NCBI GenBank assembly: GCA_018069525.1
Contig: JAGPUQ010000008.1
Coordinates: 186,001 to 250,000, forward strand
Source: Porticoccaceae bacterium
GTDB lineage: Bacteria; Pseudomonadota; Gammaproteobacteria; Pseudomonadales; Porticoccaceae
Direction of reading: 5' to 3'
Length of the DNA: 64,000 bases
Positions 37,634-45,024 of the stretch are shown here, in pieces (position 1 is the first letter of the stretch; every line of letters begins with the position of its first letter). The notes beneath the pieces were generated by a model. The model was not told the DNA's origin and did not search any database. It worked only from the letters and a program-made list of their open reading frames with translations. The position numbers were made by a program, and so were the translations under genes.

Positions 37634-38284
37634 ATGCGTTCGATATTGGTAGTCAATGCCAAAGGTGGTTGCGGTAAATCGACCATTGCCACCAATTTGG
37701 CGGCGTATTACGCCATTAAGGGGAAGAGCGTAGTGCTGGCCGATTACGATCCCCAGGAGTCCAGTTTGGACTGGTTGGCGGAACGGCCCGCGGATAGAGC
37801 AAAAATTACCGGCATTGCTGCTCATCGCGACGGTCTTCGTGTGCCGAAAAATACCGATTACCTGATTATGGATAGTCCTGCGGCCTTACATGGCCGGCCT
37901 CTTGCGCAGTTGGTTCGCCGGGCCGATGCGATTTTAATGCCGGTGTTGCCATCGCCCATAGATGAACGGGCGGCGGCGCGATTTTTAGTGGAAATAAAAA
38001 ATTTGCGCCGCGTGGTTAACTCCGAAGTTCGCGTCGCAACCATTGCCAATCGGGTGCGTGATAACACGCTGGCCGCAGGTAGTTTGTATGAGTTTATGGG
38101 GGATCTTAAGCTGCCCGACGGCAAAAAGATGTGGCACCTGGCCGCACTTCGCCTAAGTCAAAATTACATTCGGGCAGCGGAGCGGGGCTTGTCGATATTC
38201 GAATTCGCGCCGGTAAAGACGCTGCCGGATCGAGAGCAGTGGGCGCGTACTATTCGCTGGCTAGCGAGCATTGAGAACCGATGA
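37634..38284 (+). CDS. Orphan ParA-family ATPase
   Basis: A 216-aa MinD/ParA-type ATPase with the deviant Walker A KGGCGKST and the DYDPQESSLDWL motif. No ParB gene or parS-like site is seen nearby, and there are no replication genes, so plasmid partition is unlikely from context. Such short orphan ParA proteins can position protein complexes, including chemotaxis clusters. It follows the SDR gene by 41 bp on the same strand. Confidence 0.85.
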   Translation: MRSILVVNAKGGCGKSTIATNLAAYYAIKGKSVVLADYDPQESSLDWLAERPADRAKITGIAAHRDGLRVPKNTDYLIMDSPAALHGRPLAQLVRRADAILMPVLPSPIDERAAARFLVEIKNLRRVVNSEVRVATIANRVRDNTLAAGSLYEFMGDLKLPDGKKMWHLAALRLSQNYIRAAERGLSIFEFAPVKTLPDREQWARTIRWLASIENR

Positions 38285-38331
38285 TTTTTTTAGGTTCCAA
38301 AGTCTGTGTTAGCAAATTCAGCATGCAGTAG

Positions 38332-38461
38332 AGCCGTCAGCAGGAAAGAGCCTTCAGCAGGAAAGAGCCTTCAGCAGGGAACAGCCTTCAGCAGGGAACA
38401 GCCTTCAGCGGGGAAGAGCCTTCAGCGGGGAAGAGCCTTCAGCAGGGAAGAGCCTTCAGCA
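38332..38461. repeat. Tandem repeat, ~7.6 x 17 bp
   Basis: Seven complete head-to-tail units of AGCCTTCAGCAGGGAAG and a partial eighth, with substitutions shared by neighbouring units. The last copy overlaps the 3' end of the minus-strand SDR and contains its stop codon. There are no spacers, so it is not a CRISPR array. Confidence 0.95.
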
Positions 38462-39274
38462 AGCGGTAGAGCCGCCGTCCACCACGATTTCTGCTCCAGT
38501 GACCCAGGGAGATTGATCGCTGGCTAAAAACAATGCGGCCTTGGCGATATCGGCAGGCTCACCTTTCATGCCCAGTGGAGTGCCGCGTTCAAAGGCTTGC
38601 TGTACCGCCGCTTCATCCGCGCCCAGGCCGAGATCGACAAAACCTTTTAGTACCGCTTCACCCATATTGGTGGGAATCAAACCGGGGTGGATGGAATTTA
38701 CGCGGATGCCGTATTGCAGTTGCCCGAATTCCACGGCGGCGGCTTTAGTCAAGAGTTTGACCGCACCCTTGCTGCCGCAATAGGCGCTTAAGCCGGAGTA
38801 ACCGCGCAAGCCCGCAACCGATGACAGGTTGATGATGGAGCCGCCTTTGCCTGCGATGCCGCCTGGTTTCATTGCCTTGCAGGCGTGTTTTAAGCCGAGA
38901 AAAACACCGTTAACGTTAATATCCAAGATACGCTGGAAGTCTTCCAGTGTGGTGTTTTCAAACAGCGAGCAAATTTCGATGCCGGCATTGTTGACGACGA
39001 TGTCCAGCCCGCCAAGTTGCTTAACGGCGCTGGCGACGACGTTTTCCCAATCGCTTTCGCTGGTGACGTCGTGGCGAATAAATACCGCTGTGCCGCCGCT
39101 ATTGTTAATCTCAGCCGCAGTCGCCTGGCCTTCTTTTTCGAGGATGTCGGTGATGATTACCGAAGCGCCAGCACGAGCAAAGGTGTGAGCCATTTCAGCC
39201 CCCAGGCCACGAGCAGCTCCGGTGATCAGGGCAGCTTTTCCCGCTAACGAAATTTCAATAGAGGATTGAGTCAT
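38456..39274 (-). CDS. Short-chain dehydrogenase/reductase (second)
   Basis: A 272-aa classical SDR. The dinucleotide loop is TGAARGLG, Asp in VIITDILEKEG points to NAD(H), NNAG follows, and the active site is Ser in NLSSVAG with Y-C-G-S-K. It ends with GAEIVVDGGSTAC. It is only moderately similar to the other SDR here and may act on a different alcohol or diol, or as a ketone reductase. Its stop codon lies in the flanking tandem repeat. It is downstream of, and in the same direction as, the AraC-type regulator. Confidence 0.9.
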   Translation of the reverse strand: MTQSSIEISLAGKAALITGAARGLGAEMAHTFARAGASVIITDILEKEGQATAAEINNSGGTAVFIRHDVTSESDWENVVASAVKQLGGLDIVVNNAGIEICSLFENTTLEDFQRILDINVNGVFLGLKHACKAMKPGGIAGKGGSIINLSSVAGLRGYSGLSAYCGSKGAVKLLTKAAAVEFGQLQYGIRVNSIHPGLIPTNMGEAVLKGFVDLGLGADEAAVQQAFERGTPLGMKGEPADIAKAALFLASDQSPWVTGAEIVVDGGSTAC

Positions 39275-39333
39275 TGTGGTTTCCTGTAATTTTAATGAAG
39301 AGATAATATTTTATTTAAAAACGGCACGCCAGG

Positions 39334-40401
39334 CTATCTTACTTTATCCCGATATTCGCTTGGTGATACGCCAAACCAGCGCTTAAACGCGCGACGAAAA
39401 CTGGTGGTATCCTGGTAACCCAGTTCCAGGGCAATGGAATCGATGGAGTTATCGGTGTTGCGCAAAGAGTCTATGGCCATTTGTTTGTAAATCATGTCGC
39501 GTAGCTCGCGGTAATTAGTACCTTCGGCCTGCAAGTACCGCATTAAGGTGCGCGAAGAAACGTTAAAATAACCCGCCATTTCCTTCAGCGTTGGCATTGC
39601 CTCCGGGGTTTTGCGCAACTCCGCTAATACGTGCTGCATGGTTAGATTGTTGGCGCGGATTTCCTGCATTTTTTGTTTCAGTTGTTCTTCGGCCAGGCGA
39701 TGGATTTGTGAATCCGCTGTGATGCAGCGAACGTTGGCTAGCGCAGCGGGTAATATCATTACGTTTTTGTCGCCGTTGAATTCGGTTTGCCCGGAAAAAT
39801 AGTTAGCGTATTGATCAACATATTTGGGCGTTGGAAACGCGAAGATGATTTTGCTATCAACTAATTTTTTTCCGCTGACAAATTCCAATGCATTCTGTAG
39901 CGTTAACATCAGTGTTTCGAGAATCACGGTTTGCATGTGTGGAAAAGAGTGCGTTTTCACCATTTCCAGAAAAATTTTGTCGTCCTGGTAATATACTTCC
40001 AGGTCACAGAAAGTAATAGAGGTTTGGTAATATCTGGCGGCATCTTTAATAGCCTGACCCACGGTTTCCGCCGAAATGATAGCCATGCCCACCGGGCCGT
40101 GTGTGGATATATGGAGCCTGGAGCCTAGGGACAATCCCGCATCCGGAATGTTTTGGGTCTCGATAACTTCAAACACCGCCGCCGCGAGGAGATCAAACTT
40201 AATCGATCCTGAGGAGTTTTCCAGCAATTCGCGAGTAATGCCGTGGCGGGAAAAAATCTCTTCCACGATAGGTGTGTTGCCCAGGGTATGGAAGACCAGA
40301 TTGGCGTAGCTGGAAGTCACAAATTTACTGTCGAGGGGCGGCTGCTGACGAGCAACTTGTTCGATGTTTTTACTGTCGGAATGCGGGGGTTCAGTCGTCA
40401 T
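39334..40401 (-). CDS. AraC-family transcriptional regulator
   Basis: A 355-aa regulator with an N-terminal arabinose-binding-type ligand domain (PF12625-like; HGPVGMAIISAETVGQAIKDAARYY) and a C-terminal AraC double helix-turn-helix (FNVSSRTLMRYLQAEGTNYRELRD; IALELGYQDTTSFRRAFKRWFGVSPSEYR). It is transcribed away from the CuMMO operon, with its start 690 bp from that of the C subunit, so it is the best local candidate to control the CuMMO and/or the SDR genes. The inducer is unknown. Confidence 0.92.
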   Translation of the reverse strand: MTTEPPHSDSKNIEQVARQQPPLDSKFVTSSYANLVFHTLGNTPIVEEIFSRHGITRELLENSSGSIKFDLLAAAVFEVIETQNIPDAGLSLGSRLHISTHGPVGMAIISAETVGQAIKDAARYYQTSITFCDLEVYYQDDKIFLEMVKTHSFPHMQTVILETLMLTLQNALEFVSGKKLVDSKIIFAFPTPKYVDQYANYFSGQTEFNGDKNVMILPAALANVRCITADSQIHRLAEEQLKQKMQEIRANNLTMQHVLAELRKTPEAMPTLKEMAGYFNVSSRTLMRYLQAEGTNYRELRDMIYKQMAIDSLRNTDNSIDSIALELGYQDTTSFRRAFKRWFGVSPSEYRDKVR

Positions 40402-40545
40402 GGTTTATCTTTCTGTGATCTGGTCGCTTACTGCATGGTTCACGGGCCTGCGCAACACGCTGCCGAGAAGCTCCCTAGTGTATGATGCTACGCTCGACAG
40501 TGCTAGATGAAAGGGCTACATGAAAGCGCTGCGGGATGTTTCGAG

Positions 40546-40623
40546 GCAATGTTGTGGGGCAATGTTTCGGAGCAATGTTTCGGAGCAATGTTTCGGGGCA
40601 ATGTTTCGGAGCAATGTTTCGGA
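40546..40623. repeat. Tandem repeat, 6 x 13 bp
   Basis: Six head-to-tail copies of GCAATGTTTCGG(A/G) plus a partial seventh. It lies in the 690-bp gap between the araC-type gene and the CuMMO operon. A short open frame across it (40507-40794) is mostly repeat-encoded and not considered a gene. Confidence 0.95.
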
Positions 40624-41090
40624 GCAATGGCCCTTCAGGCTCGGATTACCTTAATATTTGAGCTGCGGCGGTATTATTGGCCCTGCTTAGCAAGTAATGA
40701 CGGGTTTGATATGGAGCAACTACGTCACAAAAACGTAATACGGTGGTGTCGAGAGTTGCGATCAGTCAAAGCTTACCTAGCGATCGAAAATTAAAAAAAT
40801 AAATATAAAACAATAGGTTGAAGTAAATTTTTGGGTTTTAAGTGATGGCTTCTCGACGTTTAAGTGTCACTTTCGGTAACGAGGGTTGTCACATTTAGAC
40901 CTGTATCTGGGTGCTACATTCTTACTATAGTGGCCTTGGCAGATGATTGGCGATTATAAGCGAGATAACCTGCCTTTATCTTTATGTAGTTATTTTGGTA
41001 TAATTCGCGCCGCACAAATTTGAGTACAGACGACGGAACGGTTCGTTTGAAATTTGGACTAATAAATTGAGACTGAAGGGGTGTTAAAAC
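40624..41090 (+). promoter_or_regulatory. CuMMO upstream region with extended -10 promoter
   Basis: A perfect extended -10 element (TGGTATAAT, 40996-41004) lies ~87 bp upstream of the C-subunit ATG, with a weak -35 near 40975. It is the best-looking promoter in the window. Further upstream, two TGTCAC hexamers at 40865 and 40887 are spaced 22 bp apart, compatible with AraC-type direct-repeat binding. The rest of the gap has no recognised feature. Confidence 0.5.
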
Positions 41091-41882
41091 ATGTCACAAG
41101 CTAGAACAGCATATTACTCAGAGGCCAACCTCGTTAATGACTCGGGCGCTGCGGGCCACTTTCGTCGAAATCGCATTTTTTATGTGGGTGGCGCGGTAGC
41201 TCTGGCGATAGCCATAGCGCTTCGTATCTATCAGCAAACCATGTCATTTAGCGTGGGTACTGACTACTACGAGCCGGAATTCCAGACTTACTGGATGTCC
41301 CTGCTATATATCGAAGTAGTCGTCTTGTCGGCGATTGGGATAATAGGTTCGGTGTATGTGTGGTTCACACGCGAAACCGATGCCGCGTCGATTTCCCCTC
41401 AATTAGAGCTGAGCCGCTACTTCAAGCTATTGGGCGTGCTTTCGGTTATCGGGCTTTGGGCTGTTACCGTAGCCGCGCTGGCGATTGAGTCCGATGCATC
41501 CTGGCATCAGGTCACCATTCGCGATACTGACTTCACGCCAACTCATATTGTGATTTTCTACTTTGCCATCCCTTTGTTGACGGCGATTTTAATACCTACC
41601 TTTATCTGGACGCATACGCGTATCCCTGCCTTTATGAATCGCGTTTCTCTGCCTTTCCTCGCGGTGGTGTGCGGTATCTTTATGATTATGCCCAACTACG
41701 GCTTTAACGAGTGGGGCCATACCTTCTTCTACGCTGAAGAGTTGTTTTCTGCGCCGATTCACTACGGTTTTGTAGTGATGGGCTGGTCGCTATTCTTCCT
41801 GGTGCCTTTGGCAATCCAGATTATCCAGCGCATGGCTCAGTTAATTGCAGAGGTGTCTAAGGACGATACTGCTGTGGCCTAA
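41091..41882 (+). CDS. Copper membrane monooxygenase subunit C (PmoC/AmoC family)
   Basis: A 263-aa polytopic membrane subunit of the CuMMO superfamily. Both copper sites of PmoC are intact: D135-x3-H139-x12-H152 (CuC site, in SDASWHQ...FTPTH) and N206-x3-H210-x13-H224 (CuD site, FNEWGH...APIH). This spacing equals that of characterised methane monooxygenases, so the enzyme should be catalytically competent. No methanol dehydrogenase or hydroxylamine oxidoreductase is present, which favours a hydrocarbon monooxygenase over methane or ammonia oxidation. A strong hairpin separates it from subunit A. Confidence 0.93.
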   Translation: MSQARTAYYSEANLVNDSGAAGHFRRNRIFYVGGAVALAIAIALRIYQQTMSFSVGTDYYEPEFQTYWMSLLYIEVVVLSAIGIIGSVYVWFTRETDAASISPQLELSRYFKLLGVLSVIGLWAVTVAALAIESDASWHQVTIRDTDFTPTHIVIFYFAIPLLTAILIPTFIWTHTRIPAFMNRVSLPFLAVVCGIFMIMPNYGFNEWGHTFFYAEELFSAPIHYGFVVMGWSLFFLVPLAIQIIQRMAQLIAEVSKDDTAVA

Positions 41883-41930
41883 TTGACCGGCACGCTTTTG
41901 ACTTAGACCTTAGCTACTCTGAGTGTTGTA

Positions 41931-41963
41931 TAGCCCCCGCGAAGTAAAGCTTTGCGGGGGCTA
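41931..41963 (+). terminator. Hairpin between CuMMO subunits C and A
   Basis: A perfect 10-bp GC-rich stem (TAGCCCCCGC / GCGGGGGCTA) with a 13-base loop, followed by a short T-containing stretch. It lies 49 bp after the C-subunit stop. It may attenuate transcription or stabilise the 3' end of a C-only transcript. Confidence 0.75.
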
Positions 41964-42092
41964 TCTTATTAAGGGTTTAATTTGTTGTTAGCAGATTGTC
42001 GTTTTAACGGCTTGCTTGTTTGCCGTTGAGCCTGTGTTATAAGTGACAAAATATTATTCTAATTTGTTTCTCAAAAATTTGAGGTTATTGCG

Positions 42093-42881
42093 ATGAGTGT
42101 TGAATTACCCGCTGATAAAATCACTGACGTACAGAGATTTGATTTGTCAGTACTTACCCGGCCGTCGGCGCAGAAGTTCTATAAGCGTTTCGACGGTATT
42201 ATTATTTTTGTTCTATTCGCCTTTATTGCTCTTGGCATCATGCTGCAATACTCGCTGACGGCGGGCGATTGGGATTACTGGGTCGACTGGCGCGATCGTC
42301 GCTGGTGGCCCCTGGTAACACCCATTACCTTTATGATTTTTATTGGTGGCTTTATGTACCCAGTATGGCGAGCCTTTCGCCTGCCGGTTATCGCCACCGC
42401 GGTTACCACATTGCTGGCCTTATCTTCGTGGGTTAGTCGCTACTACAATTTTCATCTGTTTGCCGATTTCCCCATGAGTTTTGTGTTTCCGTCTACCTAT
42501 ATTGCTTTAGGTATTTTGATGGACTGCGTGCTCGCGATGACTCGCAGCATGATTATGACCACAATTGTAGGTGCTTTTTTATTCGCAGGTTTGCTCTGGC
42601 CGGTTAACTGGCCTTTGTTAGCGGCGTATAAAGTGCCGGTGGAGTACAACGGTTTACTACTGTCGGTTTCCGATTTGATGGGCTACGAATACGTTCGTAC
42701 TACCACGCCTGAATATTTGCGTATTATCGAGGAGTCCACCTTGCGTACCTTCGGTGGCTCGGTGACGCCGCTGACGGCGGTGTTTGCGGCCTTTGCCAGT
42801 ATATTGGTTTTCGCGTTGGCCACCATGGCTAGCTCAGCGATCTATAACTATGCAGGTCGTTACACCCGACGTATCGCTTAG
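42093..42881 (+). CDS. Copper membrane monooxygenase subunit A (PmoA/AmoA family)
   Basis: A 262-aa polytopic membrane subunit. Recognisable family features are the N-terminal loop GDWDYWVDWRDRRWWPLVTPI, FPSTYIALGILMDCVLAMTRS, WPVNWPLLAAYKVPVEYNG and the C-terminal GYEYVRTTTPEYLRIIE. PmoA/AmoA forms the trimer interface and the membrane cavity with subunit C and is the usual phylogenetic marker. Its length lies between PmoA (~247) and AmoA (~274). It is preceded by a 210-bp gap containing a terminator and GAGG before the ATG. Confidence 0.94.
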   Translation: MSVELPADKITDVQRFDLSVLTRPSAQKFYKRFDGIIIFVLFAFIALGIMLQYSLTAGDWDYWVDWRDRRWWPLVTPITFMIFIGGFMYPVWRAFRLPVIATAVTTLLALSSWVSRYYNFHLFADFPMSFVFPSTYIALGILMDCVLAMTRSMIMTTIVGAFLFAGLLWPVNWPLLAAYKVPVEYNGLLLSVSDLMGYEYVRTTTPEYLRIIEESTLRTFGGSVTPLTAVFAAFASILVFALATMASSAIYNYAGRYTRRIA

Positions 42882-43018
42882 CTTCGCGACGTAAAATTTC
42901 GATTCAGTGGCTCGACTTGGCAATAACCTTGCAAGTCGGGCTAGTTAATTCAAAGCACGTTTAGTGTGCGATATTATTGGCAGCGTCATTTGGGCGCTAC
43001 TTACGACAGGTGTTTTTT

Positions 43019-44266
43019 ATGAACCTTGGCACAAAATTTTTAAAACTTATCAGCGTACTGGCTTTGCTGGTATTGGTATCCGGCGATGCAATGGCTCACG
43101 GCGAGCGCGCCCAGTTGGCTAGTATGCGCATGCGAACTGTTCACTGGTTCGATATTAAAGTCGAGCCACAGAACGCGAAAGTGGGTGACACCATTGTTAT
43201 GACGGGTAAGTTTATCCCTTCTAAATTTTGGCCAGAGCAACTACCTAGCGTTGACGATACGTTTTTTCTCAATGTCGGTTTGCCCGGTCCAAAATTTATT
43301 CGTGTGAACTCTGAAATAAATGGCGTGCCAATGATCCGCTCTACTGCAGCGGAAAAGGGTAAGCTCTACGAGTTTAAAGTTGTGGTGCGGGCGCGGGTTG
43401 CCGGTCGTTACCATATGCATCCTTTACTCAACGTGAAGGACGCAGGTACTTTGGTAGGTAAGGGTACCTGGATCGATGTTGATGAAAGCGACAGCGATGC
43501 CCCCTATGTGAATGAAGTCACCACCATGCAAGGGGATGTTATTGACCTGGAAAACTATGCGCTAGGCAATGTGTATTTTTGGCATGTAGTTTGGATTATT
43601 TTAGGTGTCGCCTACCTGGTTTACTGGTTAATTTTGCCGAAAAAAGGCGTGTTTATTCCTCGTTATATGTTCATAGCTGAATCGGGTATTGATAAAGCTA
43701 ATAGCCTGGTTACCAAGAAAGACTTTATGGTTTCCGGTGTATTTTTTACCGTTACTTTGGCTATTATTTTGACTGGTTATCTGTGGGCGGAAAGCAAATA
43801 TCCGGTTACTATTCCGCTACAGACCGGTAAGGTGGAAGTGGTCGGCTACGAAGTGCCTACAGGTGGTCTGGAAATCGCGGTCGAGAACGCGACCTACGAA
43901 TTAACCGGCCGCAACTTGTCAATGCGCACGCGAATGAAAAATACCAGTGCATCACCGATACGCATTGCTGAGTTTATTACCGCTAACATACGCTTTATCA
44001 ACGACAAAGTGCCAGGTACTGGTATGGTTGCTGGCGAAGAGATGGTTTCTAAGGACGGCCTGAGTGTTTCGGTAGATGTGATTGCGCCCGGACAAGAAGT
44101 GGATGTGTTGCTTAAGGCAGAAGATGCACTTTGGGAGAAATATCGCATGACCGGTTTGATTTACGATCCGGATAGCCGCTTTGCCGGCATGCTGTTTTAC
44201 TACGATGCCCAAGGCAATCGTTATCAGCAGGAAGTTGGCGGCGCAGTATTGCCTTCTAACTTCTAA
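43019..44266 (+). CDS. Copper membrane monooxygenase subunit B (PmoB/AmoB family)
   Basis: A 415-aa subunit with two periplasmic cupredoxin domains joined by two TM helices (~195-215 and ~235-260). The signal peptide is cut after AMA so that the mature chain begins with His (H27), the N-terminal copper ligand. H132 and H134 in GRYHMHP complete the CuB site, as in PmoB. An in-frame TTG at 42977 is less likely than ATG 43019. It follows subunit A by 137 bp and is followed by a hairpin. Confidence 0.94.
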   Translation: MNLGTKFLKLISVLALLVLVSGDAMAHGERAQLASMRMRTVHWFDIKVEPQNAKVGDTIVMTGKFIPSKFWPEQLPSVDDTFFLNVGLPGPKFIRVNSEINGVPMIRSTAAEKGKLYEFKVVVRARVAGRYHMHPLLNVKDAGTLVGKGTWIDVDESDSDAPYVNEVTTMQGDVIDLENYALGNVYFWHVVWIILGVAYLVYWLILPKKGVFIPRYMFIAESGIDKANSLVTKKDFMVSGVFFTVTLAIILTGYLWAESKYPVTIPLQTGKVEVVGYEVPTGGLEIAVENATYELTGRNLSMRTRMKNTSASPIRIAEFITANIRFINDKVPGTGMVAGEEMVSKDGLSVSVDVIAPGQEVDVLLKAEDALWEKYRMTGLIYDPDSRFAGMLFYYDAQGNRYQQEVGGAVLPSNF

Positions 44267-44313
44267 AAACATGCTAAACGGCGCTGCGTGCATCGATGTA
44301 TGCGTCTTCGATG

Positions 44314-44339
44314 CGGGCTGCCATTAGGTGGCCCGTTTT
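44314..44339 (+). terminator. Terminator after CuMMO subunit B
   Basis: A stem CGGGCTGCC / GGTGGCCCG with an ATTA loop (some G-T pairs) followed by TTTT and TTTT after one G. It ends or attenuates the C-A-B transcript before the accessory genes. Confidence 0.7.
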
Positions 44340-44401
44340 GTTTTGGGGAAAATAACTAAAACCTGCTTTAGCCGGTAGTGTTAAATGTGGAGTGCTTGTT
44401 T

Positions 44402-45019
44402 ATGTGCCGCTTTATAGAAATGAAACTAGCTGCAATGCTTGTTCTACTATCGCTTACCTTCGCTCCGGGTTTGGCCCTGGGTCACGGTGGCGTTTCGGTG
44501 GAGGACGACGTATGCCTTATCAAGCTGGGAACCTACCGAGCGCACTTTACTGGTTACTTGCCTAAGACCCGTGCTACCCAGGAATTTTGTGAAGATATTC
44601 CCGAGGCCACAGATAGTATTTTTGTGATTGATTTTATCAGCGACGAATTGCGCGATATGGAGTTGGACTTTCGCATCGTTCGCGATGTTAAAGACATCGG
44701 TGTTCAAGCGACCTATGAAGACCTGGGTGGCGAGCAAGCTATCGAAGAGGCGACTATTTTCTACAATCCCCCGACCATTTACCCAAAGGGAGTCTTCAAC
44801 GTCCGCTATCCCTTTACAGAGGACGGTGGCTATATTGGCATCGTCAATGTTCACCATGTTGAAACCGGATTAAAGTACCGCTCTGTATTCCCTTTCAGCG
44901 TGGGTGGGGCTCAATACGGTAAATATATTGTTTACTACGCATTGCTGTTTGCCTTTTGTGGCGTATTTATTTGGGGAGCGGGCCGCAACGCGTTTTTCAC
45001 CAAGCGCCAGGAGAAGTAA
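44402..45019 (+). CDS. HGG secreted, membrane-anchored protein of CuMMO locus
   Basis: A ~205-aa protein with a signal peptide ending LGHGG, so the mature N-terminus contains His near position 1, a periplasmic domain with two Cys (DVCLIKLG and FCEDIP) and a C-terminal TM helix (YIVYYALLFAFCGVFIWG). This topology resembles PmoD/AmoD, the accessory proteins of CuMMO operons, but I could not see the CuA-like motif of PmoD and do not assign it. The ATG at 44402 has GGAG nine bases upstream; 44420 is an alternative. It is five bases from the multicopper oxidase start, so the two are probably translated together. A role in copper handling is inferred. Confidence 0.65.
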   Translation: MCRFIEMKLAAMLVLLSLTFAPGLALGHGGVSVEDDVCLIKLGTYRAHFTGYLPKTRATQEFCEDIPEATDSIFVIDFISDELRDMELDFRIVRDVKDIGVQATYEDLGGEQAIEEATIFYNPPTIYPKGVFNVRYPFTEDGGYIGIVNVHHVETGLKYRSVFPFSVGGAQYGKYIVYYALLFAFCGVFIWGAGRNAFFTKRQEK

Positions 45020-45024
45020 TCTTC

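Noticed and set aside
37634-38284. Plasmid or integrated element marker (ParA)
   Set aside because: No ParB, replication gene, integrase or attachment-like repeat accompanies it.
38332-38461. CRISPR array
   Set aside because: Repeats are directly adjacent with no spacers and there are no cas genes.
40507-40794. A 95-aa open frame upstream of the CuMMO
   Set aside because: Much of it is translation of the 13-bp tandem repeat; no domain or conserved sequence.
41091-44266. Methane or ammonia monooxygenase
   Set aside because: No methanol dehydrogenase, formaldehyde or hydroxylamine oxidoreductase genes nearby, and catabolic neighbours point to larger hydrocarbons. Not excluded without a phylogeny.
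44402-45019. PmoD/AmoD identity for the HGG protein
   Set aside because: Topology fits, but the CuA-like Cys/Met motif of PmoD was not found, so only a descriptive name is given.
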